Shown piece after piece: positions 24,410 through 35,942 of a stretch of DNA of 64,000 bases; position 1 is the stretch's first letter, and each line of letters starts with the position of its first letter. The stretch lies in contig NC_080170.1 of assembly GCF_950295315.1 (NCBI RefSeq), positions 97,897,971-97,961,970 of the forward strand, read 5' to 3'. The position numbers were made by a program, and so were the translations under genes. The notes under the pieces were generated by a model. It had not been told where the DNA came from, ran no database searches, and was given only the letters and a program-made list of their open reading frames with translations. The stretch comes from Erinaceus europaeus (Eukaryota > Chordata > Mammalia > Eulipotyphla > Erinaceidae).

Positions 24410-24556
24410 GAGGTTATGTGTTTTACCAATGTTTTCCTCTAAGTATTTGACAGTTTCTGGTCTGACATCCATGTGCTTGATCCATTTGGAGTTGATTTTT
24501 GTTTCTAGTGAAATAAGGTGGTTCAGTTTCATTCTTCTGCATGAACATGCAATGTT

Positions 24557-24989
24557 TTACTTCTTATAGTATTTTAAGTGATTTTCTGGAGTGACTTTTC
24601 TAGCTATTGTAAGTCAAGAGAGGAGAAAGAAGCTGACAATGTTATTGCTCTAATAGGGAAATGATACGTATAGTACATATAGGATCTTTTTTTTTCCCAG
24701 ACCATTTTCAAAGCTCTTTCATAATGTTTTCTTCAACAATTCCTGTATCAAACATGACTGTATTTGACCCAGCTCTTCTATTTTAAATTTCTTCACAAAA
24801 ATATGAAATCTATTGCAGAAACAGAAAATCTATGTCCCATGTAGTTTCATGTTTAATTAGCCTAGTGTACAGAAATATTTAAAATTACATGAAATTAGAT
24901 TGTTCAAATTACAACAAATTACTGCTCGACAGCAACAGTTTATAACTGTGACTGAATAAAGTCGATTTAGAGCAAATAATTAATGTATT
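24557..24989. other. Unique AT-rich DNA, no gene seen
   Basis: No repeat family or exon recognised between the L1-LTR unit and the next L1. Confidence 0.5.
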
Positions 24990-24998
24990 ATCCAAGGA

Positions 24999-27109
24999 AT
25001 GCAAGGCTGGTTCAACATCCATAAGTCATACAATGTCAATCACCACATTAATAAAAGCAAAGCCAAAAACCACATGATTATCTCAATAGATGCAGAGAAA
25101 GCCTTTGACAAAATCCAACACCCATTCATGCTCAAAACGCTACAAAAAATGGGAATAGATAGGAAATACCTCAAGATAGTGGAGTCAATATATAGCAAAC
25201 CTACAGCCAACATCATACTCAATGGACAGAAGCTGAAAGCATTTCCCCTCAGATTGGGGCTGAAAGCATTCCCCCTCAGATTGGGGACTAGACAGGGCTG
25301 TCCACTGTCACCGTTACTCTTCAACATAGTATTGGAAGTTCTTGCCATAGCAATCAGGCAAGAGAAAGGAATCAAAGGAAATCAGACTGGAAGGGAAGAA
25401 GTCAAGCTCTCACTATTTGCAGATGATATGATAGTATACATAGAAAAACCTAAAGAATCCAGCAGAAAACTACTGGAAGTTATTAGGCAATATAGCAAGG
25501 TATCAGGCTACAAAATCAATGTACAAAAATCAGTGGCATTTCTTTATGCAACACTAAATCTGAAGAAGACATCCAGAAATCACTCCCATTTTCTGTTTTA
25601 GCAAAATCAATCAAATACCTAGGATTAAAGTTGACCAAAGAAGTGAAAGACTTGTATGCTGAAAACTATGAGTCGCTACTCAAGGAAAAAGAAACTGATA
25701 CCAAGAAATGGAAAGATATCCCATGCTCATGGATTGGAAGAATAAATATCATCAAAATGAATATTCTCCCCAGAGCCATATACAAATTTAATGAAATACC
25801 CATCAAAGTTCCACCAAGCTTCTTGAAGAGAATAGAACAAACACTACAATCATTTATCTGGAACCTGAAAACACCTAGAATTGCCAAAACCATCTTAAGG
25901 AAAAGAAACAGAAATGGAGGCATCACACTCCCAGACCTTAACCTATATTATAAAGCCATCATCATCAAAACAGCATGGTACTGGAACAAAAATAGGCACA
26001 CAGGCCAGTGGAACAGAATTGAAATCCCAGAAATAAATCCCCATACCTATGGACATCTAATCTTTGATAAGGGGGCCCAAAGCATTACATGGAAAAAGGA
26101 GGCTCTCTTCAATAAATGGTTCTGGGAAAACTGGGTTGAAACATGCAGAAGAATGAAATTGAACCACTTTATCTCACCAGAAACAAAAATCAACTCCAAA
26201 TGGATCAAAGACCTAGATGTCAGACCAGAAACAATCAAATACTTAGAGGAAAACATTGGTAAAACACTTTCCCACCTACACCTCAAGGACATCTTTGATG
26301 AATCAAACCCAGTTGCAAGAAAGACTAAAGCAGAAACAAACCAATGGGAACACATCAAATTGAAAAGCTTCTGCACATCCAAAGAAACTATTAAACAAAC
26401 AGAGAGACCCCTCACAGAATGGGAGAAGATCTTCACATGCATGACATCAGACAAGAAACTAATCACCAAAATATATGAAGAGCTCAGCAAACTTAGCACC
26501 AAAAAAGCAAATGACCCCATCCAAAAATGGGCAGAGGATATGAACAAAACATTCACCTCAGAGGAGATCCAAAAGGCTAACAAACATATGAAAAACTGCT
26601 CTAGGTCACTGACTGTCAGAAAAATGCAAATTAAGACAACACTAAGTTACCACCTCACTCCTATAAGAATGACATACATCAAAAAGGACAGCAGCAACAA
26701 ATGCTGGAGAGGTTGTGGGGACAGAGGAACCCTTTTACATTGCTGGTGGGAATGTAAATTGGTCCAGCCTCTGTGGAGAGCAGTCTGGAAAACTCTCACA
26801 AGGCTAGACATGGACGTTCCATATGATATAGTAATTCCTCTCCTGGGTATATACCCCAAGGACTCCAGAACACCCAACCAAAAAGAGGTGTGTACTCCTA
26901 TGTTCATAGCAGCACAATTCATAATAGCTAAAACCTGGAAGCAACCCAGGTGCCCAACAACAGATGAGTGGCTGAGAAAGCTGTGGTATATATACACAAT
27001 GGAATACTATGCAGCTATCAAAAACAATGAACCTACCTTCTCTGACCCAACTTGGACAGAGCTAGAAGGAATTATGTTAAGTGAGCTAAGTCAGAAATAT
27101 AAAAGATGA
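24999..27109 (+). pseudogene. L1 ORF2, RT to C-terminus, one frameshift
   Basis: The first frame (24999-25601) contains the reverse transcriptase core with [13 protein letters not shown] and the catalytic [12 protein letters not shown]. The second (25631-27109, 492 codons) has [38 protein letters not shown] and RCPTTDEWLRKLWYIYTMEY. A small deletion near 25550 (CAACACTAAATCTG where relatives have CAAACACTAAATCTG) shifts the frame. A 27-bp in-frame tandem duplication at 25233-25286 repeats LKAFPLRLG just before the RQG motif. The endonuclease domain is absent. It is non-autonomous. Confidence 0.95.
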
Positions 27110-27849
27110 GTATGGAATGATCTCACTCATCAACAGAAGTTGATAAAGAAGATCTGAAAGGGAAACTAAAATCAGGATCTGACTAAATTGTAAGTAGGGC
27201 ACCAAAGTAAAGACCCTGTGGTGAGGGGTAGACATGCAGCTTCCTAGACCAGTGAGGGGTGGGAGTGGGTGGGAGGAATGGGTCACAGTCTTTTGGTGGT
27301 GGGAATGGTGTTTATGTACACCCCTAGTAAAATGTAGTCATATAAATCACTAGTTAATTAATACAAGAGGGGGATAATTAATTGTATGTCTCAAAGTTTT
27401 TCAAAACACAAACTGAATATTTTTAATATATAGGCTGTGTAATTGATATGCAGTTCTCTCAAAAGCCTAGACCAAGTAGATCAGAAGCAACCAATAGCAC
27501 AGCTATATACAAGATACTGGGTACTGTACAGCAAACCCTAACAAAAGGACTTTTCAAAGTTAACCCAATTACTAAATAATGTGATGATAACATTAACTAT
27601 TGATTGTCTTTTGGAACCCTAACACAGCAGGAACCTCACATCTCTACTATAGAGCCTCTACTTCCCCCAGTCCTGGAACCATTGGATAGGGCCCACTTTC
27701 CCGTATGCCTCTCCTAATCCATATCAAATAATATTGCATCTGCCGATCACAACCTAACCAACACAACGATTGCCACCTCAACATGCTTCACTTCATACTG
27801 TCCAGAGACTTCATGTGTGGAATGACAACTCTTCAGCTTCATTACTCGG

Positions 27850-28121
27850 GTGAGGCCTTTCCTTTCATAGTATACTCTAATTCCATCTCAGGTGGTTCAC
27901 TTTCTAACAAAGTCCCAAAACCTAGATATACACCAGTTTCTGTGAGAGAGAGCTTATGTTCACACGTATCCGTAAACTACTGCAAAATATATACCTGAAA
28001 GCAGAAGCACACTAGAATTTGCAGTGAGTACCCCCCTAACACTTCCTCTCCACTATTCCAAGCTTTGGGTCCATGATTGCTCAACAATTTGTTTGGCTTC
28101 GTATGTTAACTCTCTTTTCAG
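27850..28121 (+). other. Intron-like interval in L1 3' UTR
   Basis: This 272-bp interval starts GTGAGG after ACTCGG and ends TTAACTCTCTTTTCAG. These are strong donor and acceptor sequences with a pyrimidine tract and a nearby branch-like GTTAAC. It is retained here but cleanly absent from the copy at 54555-55313, whose junction is ACTCGG|TCACCAGG. Confidence 0.75.
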
Positions 28122-28724
28122 TCATCAGGTTCCAGATGTCATCAGGATGCCGGCCAGGCTTCCCTAGACTGAAGACCCCACCAATGTGTCCTGGAGCTCC
28201 ACTTCCCCAGAGACCTACCCTACTATGGAAAGAGAGAGGTAGACTGGGAGTATGGACAAACCAGTCAACGCCCATGTTCAGCGGGGAAGCAATTACAGAA
28301 GCCAGACCTTCTATCCTCTGCAACCCACAATGACCTTGGGTCCATGCTCCCAGAGGGTTAGAGAATGGGAGAGCTATCAGGGGAGGGGGTGGGATATGGA
28401 TATTGGGTGGTGGGAATTGTGTGGAATTGTACGCCTCCTACCCTATGGTTTTGTTAATTAATTTTTTCTTAAATAAAAAAGAAAAAAAAAAGAAAATCAT
28501 TCCATAATATGTCTATTTTTCATTATTGTGTGAGTGGACAGAGTGAGTTTAAACTAATCTGGCTTATTCTATTTTAATATGTTTAACATGCTCTAGGGTT
28601 GACTAGAAACAGGCTTCAGCTGTCAGGTTAACTCAGTTTTCCTACAGAGGGTATGTCCGTTGAGCTTAGAATTCCTTACTGCTTGGTGGTCTCAGGCAAT
28701 ATTCCTACAAGGGGAATTTCAAGA

Positions 28725-28850
28725 ATGAGGCCAGAATGTTATTTAACTGGGAAGGACATAAGTCTGCTATGCATACAGCCCCAGGTTCAAATCTTAACAC
28801 CAAAAGTAAATAAATAAATAAGTAAATAAATAAAATAATAAAGAAGAAAA
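28725..28850 (+). mobile_element. Old tRNA-headed SINE fragment
   Basis: A B-box-like GGTTCAAATCTTAACACCAA is followed directly by a (AAAT)n/(AAAG) tail. The head is weakly preserved and the family is not clear. Confidence 0.55.
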
Positions 28851-29425
28851 TCATATACAAATGGAAGCAGCAACGTTCTGAATTTGTAATGTTGGATGTC
28901 ATATAGTGTTTATCTCCTCATATTTTATTAGCAAGCCACATTACCAGTCCATATTCAAGGAGAGAGGAAAAAAATATCAGATATACCACTTGATGAGAGG
29001 AATGATGAAGTCTCATCGTCGCTATGCAAAATGAAGCACATTATTAAGGATTTTTTCCTTCCTTCCTGGAAATAGCATGCCACAGAAAGAGATTGCTAAA
29101 TCTGTCTCCCATTTAATCTGCATTAAATGGTTTTGGAGTACACAGAAGTGTAAATGTATTACACTTAATAATTAAGTATTACACTTAATAATTAATGCCT
29201 ATTAATGGAAGTATAGTGATTCAAGTTGATTTTTCCTAAGTCTATTCTTAAGCAGGGTTTTTTTGAATCATGGTTAAATGCATGTACTACAGAAGTTAGA
29301 TAAATTTGGAGTTAAAATCTAGCTCACCATTTCTTGCAAGAATAACTTAATGTGTTTTTATAATTTTCTTCAGCTATAAAATAAACCAGGGCCCTTGAGA
29401 CTACCAGCTTTAGACAGTATATACT
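28851..29425. other. Unique AT-rich DNA, no gene seen
   Basis: Contains a 22-bp tandem duplication (TATTACACTTAATAATTAA repeated) at about 29157-29198. Otherwise nothing recognisable. Confidence 0.5.
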
Positions 29426-29575
29426 TTACCATGTTTAGGGGCCTGGGATTGAGGCCCTAGCTACCACATAGAAACACTACGCAGAGAGAAAGCTTCATAT
29501 ACTGTGGAGCAGTGCTGCATTGTTTCTCCTCTCTCTCACTGTGCCCCTTATCCTTTATGTAAAATTTAGAGTTCA
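29426..29575 (+). mobile_element. SINE remnant, type 4-like
   Basis: GGGGCCTGGGATTGAGGCC, GAGAAAGCTTCATA, GGAGCAGTGCTGCATTGTTT and a CT-rich stretch match the order of the type 4 element at 11759-11976. Divergence is considerable. Confidence 0.6.
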
Positions 29576-32500
29576 TAGATAGTTGTGAAAATGTATAAGT
29601 GTGGAATAAATCTGGGCAGCAAACAGATAAACTGCTTTTTCTCTATCGTAAAGTTATTCTGAAGATTCAGTAGTCACCACATGTAAATAATTTAAAATAG
29701 ATCTTAGAAAAAATACTTTAAGAAGTTTATTAATGGTGATGATGATGGTGGCGGTTATCATTGAAATGTATCTTGATATAGTTTGGAGACAATAGAGTGA
29801 AGTTAGCAAGAACTTTCAGTTATAGTTACAATTGGGGATCCAGGAGGCACTTGTCAGTATTAAGAAATTAGTCTATCTTTGATTATATTATTATAGAGCA
29901 TATGAAGGAAATGTACTGAAAAGAAGTTAAATTTTTGAAAGGAGATCTTTCAAAAAGATCAAAAGCAAGGTGATTTCTTTGTGTCTGGGATGTAAATCAG
30001 ACTCTAATTCTGGGGCTATGAAGACAAGACTGAGGACACAGTGGGGGATAGTAGCGGATAAGTCAATTATGTGCACATATTTTTAATAGAAAATAACGCT
30101 TGCCTTCAGCAATGAAGCAGCAGGGGTCTCAGGTTTTCCTTAGGCTAAAAGTTATGTGCAAATGAGTTTTTGGATACCAGAAAACCAAGATACCTTGGCT
30201 GAATCACTGAGATTAAGATATGTAAAAGTTTTAACCTTCGGTAAAATCAAATTTTACTTTCTACTATTCTTGAGTGGTTTATTAACTGAACTCAGTGGTC
30301 TGTAAGTGAGGACTGTGAGTGGATTCAGCCTTGAAAGCAAGGGGAAGGAAGATAAATGTAGGGTCAGTGGCCTAAGCCTAGCAGCTTCTCTCACTTCCTA
30401 GTTTTGATGACCAAACAATGCATAGAAGATACTTCCTCAAGTACTATAATTAAACAAATATCCTGGGGAAGGACAACTTTTTTCTGTTAAATGCACTGGA
30501 TAAACTCAGATTAAAAACCGAAGTATAGAATCCACAATGTCTCTATATGAAGGCTGAGGTCAGCGTTAGGCCTTCAAAGACAGAGAGGAGGTTTCAAGTG
30601 GGTCAGTGTCAGGACAAAGTTCAGGACTGAAACAATCCTGAAGGGAGAGGTGAAGAATGTATTGGGACTAGAAGAGCAGAATTTGAGTGTGTGGGCAGAT
30701 AACCCCATTTATGGGTGCAGTAGAAATATGACAGCAAATCCCATAATGAGTTTTATAATCCCTCTGCCCTGGTTTTAAGCAGTCTTTCTGATGTGGATAG
30801 ATGATGGCTCACAGGTGTGTGCTGAGCCTCAGAATAAATTTTGCAGGTGCTAGTGATTGCAGTAAAGGTCTAAGTCCCTTTAGAGAGTCCTTACCATCTG
30901 AACAAATGAAATGATTTTGAATGCTTCTGCTTGCTACAGGGAAATTTATAAAAAGATGGCATGATTTCATGCTCCTTCGGACAGCTTTCTAAAAGATACC
31001 TGAGCCAAGAAAATTATTCTTTAGAAGCTTCCTAATTTTTACAATGGAAAAAATTTATTCCTTTAAGATAAGCAGTGTTAATTCCAGTATAAATTTAAAT
31101 ATGAGAGTATTGAGGCTTTGAATCCCTTGTTTATGCTTTAACACTGGGTTTCTGCAAAGATGCATCTTCAAGATATCAATGCATGATTTTAAAAATGGGA
31201 ATAATTTTAAATTGGCTCTTTGTTCCACATACTTATTACTTTATATTATTAATAATTGAGAATTAGTCAGTGGTGAGATGTCAAATTACTGATCGGCTCA
31301 GTAATATATATATATTTAAGAAAACAAATTTTATGTAGAATTGAGGCTCCTAAACAGTTGAAACTACCTTTAAAAACCTATTTTCTTGTCTTTCTATTTG
31401 CTGTTTTGTGCTTCTTTTTGTTTTCAAGTGCCAAGATAGTGAATCCTCAAACCTATACTCTGCTAGCTAACTAAACTCAAGTTATATTCTTCTATACGAG
31501 TTAAGGTGAAAAGCCAACCAGTTACATAATTATATATTTAAAGAGCAATTAGTTCAGATGAAATCAGTTCTAACTTTGAAATTATGTCATATATTCAAGA
31601 ACAGTCTTTATAATTTTAGCATCTGCACTAAAATTATTTCAAAAGCAAATTTCCTTTTTCATAAATTTTCAAGTTCATGTGATGTTTCTGGGAGTCAAGT
31701 GTTTAACTCCTGACAGGGTTTGAGGCAGAGAAGTGAAATACAAAACCACAGACTTGTGGGTTAGAAGAAGTTAACAGTAAGTGAGTAATCACTGAACTTT
31801 AATATGATTATAAAAAGAAATCTTAACAGAGAATAAGGTGTGTGAGTCATTGTCTGAGTTATGTTGTAAAGTAGGTCTGTGTAAGTATTCATTTTTCAAG
31901 GAAAAAAATCTTTATAAAATTCCATTGAGTTGAAAATTGCATTCTTTCCATGAAAATATTATTGATTTAAAGCAAGGACATCATTTTCTGTCCCAATACT
32001 GTATTAAACTTAGTTTAACTCATAAAAAAGTATATTTCAGATATGAAAGTCTCCTATAAAAATTTATGTCATTCAAATGCTATATTTCACATTAGAACAA
32101 ACTTAACAAGTTTTATTACTCCTGTAAACAACACTGTAACCATTGAAAAAATAAACTAGCAAATTAAATTCCTGTACCTTACTTATTTGCAAGTATCTAA
32201 TTCAATTGTTTTATCAGTCAATGAACCAATTAACATTTTAAAAACTAATTTTGTAAGTGGAGTTCAGGAAAACCGTATGTAAATTATTGATTGTTCTTCC
32301 TTTGGACTTTAGAAGATTTGACTCTACCAAAATTAAGTTTATATACCAATTTGGAAGTATCCTGTGATTCCTATTAATAGCTATTTTAAGAATATTTAAA
32401 CAAATAAAGTCAGGAAGAAATTTATCTGAAATGGAAGGAAATATTTTCTTCACAATTCCATCATTTTCTCATTTTTTTAATTCATCAGCATTTACCATAA

Positions 32501-32894
32501 TTGCTTATTTACATCGCAGATCATTATTTTATAATTCATTTATCAATTATAGAATACAAATCATGCTAACACTTAAGCACCATGGCTTAAAACAATATTG
32601 ATCTACTTTTCTCATATCTCTGCAATTTTTACAGGGCACAGTGGATCTAGTGGTCTCTGATCCACAGTTTCTGGGATGGCCAGAACACCAAGTGGGGTTG
32701 GGTAGAACTGCCTTTTCACTAATAGTCTCAGGATTTCTCCAGGACATTTTATTTGTGCATTTTATCTTTCATGGTGGTTTCTAGGTAGTCAAAACTCTTA
32801 TATTGCACTGACATATATATAAAAAAAAAAAGGGTATTCCTAGAAAGCAAGATCTTTTAAGACTTGGCCTTAGAAATGTTGTAGCAAAATAATA
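29576..32894. other. Largest repeat-poor unique stretch
   Basis: About 3.3 kb with no recognisable mobile element and no long open frame. It is the least repeat-laden part of the window and therefore the most plausible place for host regulatory sequence. No motif can be named from inspection. Confidence 0.5.
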
Positions 32895-33040
32895 TCTTTT
32901 TTTCAGATTTATTTTTATTAGTGATTTAAAAATTATAATAGGGGTATCATGCAATACCACCAGAGTTCTATGTCCCTATCCTCCTCCAGCAGAAACTTCA
33001 TTGGTTTTCCCAAGGTCATAGGTATGCGTTGACTTTAAAT
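32895..33040 (-). mobile_element. Old L1 3'-end remnant
   Basis: TTTATTTTTATTAGTGATTT, AATAGGGGTATCATGCAATA, CCACCAGAGTTCTATGTCCC and a region like CAGAAACTTCATTGG follow the type-B L1 terminal pattern seen at 62280-62400. Confidence 0.65.
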
Positions 33041-33049
33041 CTACATCTG

Positions 33050-33050
33050 C

Positions 33051-33109
<59 letters not shown>

Positions 33110-33111
33110 CC
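33050..33111. repeat. (TCTA)n microsatellite
   Basis: About 14 nearly perfect TCTA units form a typical polymorphic tetranucleotide repeat. Confidence 0.95.
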
Positions 33112-33429
33112 TGTCTCTCTATATATACATATAGTTGCCCCCTTTTTATGTTTCTGCATTCACTTCCTTTCTAAATCATGTCTATACCTATTATGACTTC
33201 TGAAATGTCATTTTTCCCCTCTTCTTTCTCAGATTAGTGATATAGTGCCTGATTTCCTCTTTTATTTTACAGATTTGCTTTCCTTTCAGTGATGACATAA
33301 AGACAAAAAGTCTTGTTGACAAATGTCTCTGTTCCAGCGGGATTGGAGCCCTCTGGTCATCTTTTGATACATATTACTTTCCTTTCTCTCTATATATCTG
33401 TATCTATCATACATATGAACACACAAATA

Positions 33430-33582
33430 TACATGTATATATGGAGAGACAGAGAGACACCTGCAGCCCTGCTTCACCACTCATGAAGCTTTGATCCTGC
33501 AGGTGGGGATCAGGGGCTTGAACCTGAGACATTAGACACTATCGTTTGTGTGCTTAACCAGGTGCACCACTGCCTGGCCCCC
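33430..33582 (-). mobile_element. SINE, type 1-related, short form
   Basis: GAGACACCTGCAGCCCTGCT, TTCACCACTCATGAAGC, CAGGGGCTTGAACCTGAGAC and a head ending AACCAGGTGCACCACTGCC give the minus orientation. The TTGTTG-rich 3' part is absent. Confidence 0.8.
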
Positions 33583-33592
33583 TTTCTCTTCT

Positions 33593-33783
33593 TTTTAAAA
33601 AATATTTTATTTTTATTTCAATTCATAGGACAGAGATAAATTGGGGGGAGGGAGAGAGACACCTGCAGTACTGTTTCACCCCTCATGATGTTTTCTCCTT
33701 GCAGTTGGCATACCAAAACTTGAACTAGGATTCTTGCACATGATAATATGCATGCTCAACCAGGTGTACCATCATCTGGCCTC
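33593..33783 (-). mobile_element. SINE, type 1-related, short form
   Basis: AAAAATATTTTATTTTTATT, GGACAGAGATAAATTGGGGG, CACCTGCAGTACTGTTTCAC, AAAACTTGAACTAGG and a head at CAACCAGGTGTACCATCATC. It sits directly next to the preceding SINE in the same orientation, which suggests a preferred landing site or a staggered pair. Confidence 0.8.
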
Positions 33784-33993
33784 TTTCCTCTTCCTCTTCT
33801 TCTTCTTTTTTTGTCCTACTCTTTTTATTTTTATGCAATCTTCTGTGTATCATATATATTGAGTATAATTTTGTAAATAATGCAGTGATGTAATCTGATG
33901 TGACTCTGAGATCATTTTTGCCATTACCACCATAGGCACTGCAGGAAAGACTACTTCCTCCTTGGTTTCAGAGAATAGAGCCCTTCCTCTATG

Positions 33994-34233
33994 TTAATTG
34001 GCAGAAACATTCACCTTAGAGAAAAACCTAGGCAAAGCTGCCACAAAAATCCAAAGCAGTATAAATGCTCCACAAGCCAAAATAGCCCCCTGAGCTAGAC
34101 AGGAAATAAAGATTATTTTTGCATATGCATGTCCAGTATCAGTAATGTTGCAGTAATCACTGTCTTCCTTCATTGAATCATCTTTACATTTTTGTTTTAT
34201 AATGCTGATCACTTGAAGCCTATGCTTTTCCAT
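33994..34233 (-). other. Unidentified ORF with a predicted membrane segment
   Basis: A 79-codon minus-strand frame ends in SANstop. It has a polar part with spaced cysteines and an NIT glycosylation sequon (KCKDDSMKEDSDYCNITDTG), then a hydrophobic segment that could span a membrane (AYAKIIFISCLAQGAILACG, FILLWIFVAAL). The same frame continues upstream through one TGA (about 34243) for about 17 more codons, starting near LVELYGHLYKN, until a TAA. Composition is more protein-like than other frames here and the DNA is unique. I do not recognise the protein. It could be a decayed retrocopy, a host exon or chance. Confidence 0.25.
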
Positions 34234-34444
34234 ACAATCCTTTCAATGGTGTAAATCTGTGTTTTTATACAAGTGTCCATATAGTTCTACTAAGCTTTAT
34301 ATATGCTATTTCATCAATACTTCACTTACTGTCTACTTTAGTTTCAGAGTACAATTTAGACTAGAAAGGGCAAAATATTCCATGTTACTTTTAAGTTTTT
34401 GCTAAAGATATTTATACCATATTATTTGTTTTTCCTATATATAT

Positions 34445-34635
34445 TTTTTTCTTTGTCTTTTTCCTCTCCAGAGCTTCACCGCTCTGGGCTGAATTTTTCA
34501 GAGAGAGACACACAGAGAGGGAAGGAAACCACAGCACTGAAGCTTACTTCAATGTGGTAGAGGCAACCCTTAAACTTGAGGGGCATATATAGCAAAACAG
34601 TGCATTATCCAAATGAGCTAATATTGTTTACCCTG
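34445..34635 (-). mobile_element. Old SINE (GCTCTGGGCTGA family)
   Basis: AGAGCTTCACCGCTCTGGGC, GAGAGAGACACACAGAGAGG, CCCTTAAACTTGAGG and a head-like CATTATCCAAATGAGCTAA share their order with 53990-54160. It is diverged. Confidence 0.55.
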
Positions 34636-34939
34636 TTTTGTTTTGTTTTTTTTTTTTGCTTTTCTGTGTACTTTAAGTACCAGTTTGTTTAACAAATGAA
34701 AAACAATAAAAACAATCCAGTTGATATGTTTTGGGGACGATCCTGACATTTTTGGATCCATAATGTATCAAAGACAGAAGCAATAACGAGTATTCATAGC
34801 TACAAACATGGAGTATCTCTTTATTTGGGTTTTATTTGAGTTTTCTCATCAATTTTTCCAGTATGCAAATATTCAAAAGAAATATCATATTTTTTTCAAA
34901 ACATTACATTTATTTTATATACTTTTAAATTCTTATCAT

Positions 34940-35230
34940 TATGTTTTTGCCTCCTGGGTTATCCCTGGGGCTCAGTGAAGGCACTACTAATCCACTATGC
35001 CTGGAGGTTATTTTTTCTTCTGTTTTTTCTTTTATTTTTTATCTTTATTTAATTTCCCCCCCTTTGTTGCACTTGTTGTTTATCATTGTTATTTGGATAG
35101 GACAGAGAGAGATTGAGAGAGGAAGGGAAGACAGAGAAGGGGAGAGAAATACACCTGCTGACCAGCTTCACCACTTGTGAGGTGACATCCTCCCCCCACC
35201 CACCAGGGGTGGGGAGCCAGAGGCTCCCCC
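34940..35230 (-). mobile_element. tRNA-headed SINE, type 1, head missing
   Basis: TTTTTGCCTCCTGGGTTATC, CCACTATGCCTGGAGG, TTGTTTATCATTGTTATTTGG, GGACAGAGAGAGATTGAGAG and CACCTGCTGACCAGCTTCAC are present, stopping after GGGGAGCCAGAGGCTC. It is cut off where the next SINE begins. Confidence 0.85.
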
Positions 35231-35447
35231 TTTTTTTTTATTGGATAGGCTAGAGAGAAGTTGAGAGAGGAAGCAGAAATAGAGGGAGAGAGAAAGATAG
35301 AAAGACAGACATCTGCAGACCTGTGTCAGAGTTTGTGAAGTGTCTACCCACTGCTAGTGGGGATCAGTGGACTTGAACCTGGGTTTTTGTGTGCATCCCG
35401 GAGCTTAGTACTATGTGCACCTAACCAGGTGCACCACTGCCTGGCCC
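35231..35447 (-). mobile_element. SINE, type 1-related, abutting the previous one
   Basis: TTTTTATTGGATAGGCTAGA, ACATCTGCAGACCTGTG, GTGGACTTGAACCTGGG and a head ACCAGGTGCACCACTGCCTG. It joins the previous copy precisely at CTCCCC. One SINE probably inserted into the other and a piece was lost. Confidence 0.8.
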
Positions 35448-35739
35448 AATAGCTTAAAATTATTTCAGTATCTTTTTGTTTGTTTTTTTGTTGTTGTTTT
35501 TAAATGTTCAATTAATCTTTGTCAAGAAAACTATTCCATAACCTAGCTAAATTCAATCATTGTGTCTTAACTGGATCTAATACTTGTTTTCCCCCTGTAT
35601 GGACTTTGGAAACATATGTAGTCAAATTTCCATCTTTGTTTCTTTTTAATGAGAGTGAGAAAAAAATATATATGTATATTTTACCATTTTGTGGGGTCTT
35701 TTTCTTGCACAGTTTTACAGGTTCCTGAAGACTTAAAAA

Positions 35740-35942
35740 AAAATCTAAGTATAGAAGAAGAAGGTGAAGACAAAGAGGGACAGAGATAGAGATAGAAGGA
35801 TAGATAGCACACTACTGATCTACTTCTCATGAAGTTTCTGCATTGCATAGTTCTCTCATATGGTAGTGAGGGACTTGAACCCAGGTCCTTGTTCATGGCA
35901 AAGTATGTACTTTACTGGGTGAACTATCTTCCACATCCCTTT
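35740..35942 (-). mobile_element. Old tRNA-headed SINE
   Basis: An A/T-rich left edge, purine-rich GAGGGACAGAGATAGAGATA, TACTTCTCATGAAGTTTC, GAGGGACTTGAACCCAGGTC and a head-like TTTACTGGGTGAACTATC fit a minus-strand SINE of the short form. Confidence 0.65.

Larger units (their letters stand above)
23094..24541 (-). mobile_element. Minus-strand L1 tail containing an LTR
   Basis: A 15-bp repeat TGAACATGCAATGTT at 23079-23093 and 24542-24556 brackets the unit. From left to right it holds a T-rich tail and an L1 3' UTR (CCCACCACCAGAACGCTGTA, then GTGGAGCTCCAGGACACATT, then type-B sequence to about 24070). Next come an LTR-like block (24076-24409) and a short ORF2 piece (24424-24541, reading [15 protein letters not shown] on the minus strand). 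The ORF2 region normally between that piece and the 3' UTR is missing, so the unit was rearranged. About 10 unexplained bases separate the left TSD from the tail. Confidence 0.8.
24990..28490 (+). mobile_element. 5'-truncated L1, longest open ORF2 remnant
   Basis: The element starts inside the reverse transcriptase region (NAREAGSTS-like sequence just before HKSYNVNHH). It runs through ORF2 to its stop at about 27109 and a complete long 3' UTR with A-rich tail (28470-28495). No convincing TSD was found. Few stops and high similarity to 13822-18996 indicate a relatively young copy. The 3' UTR holds an intact GT...AG interval at 27850-28121. Confidence 0.95.
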
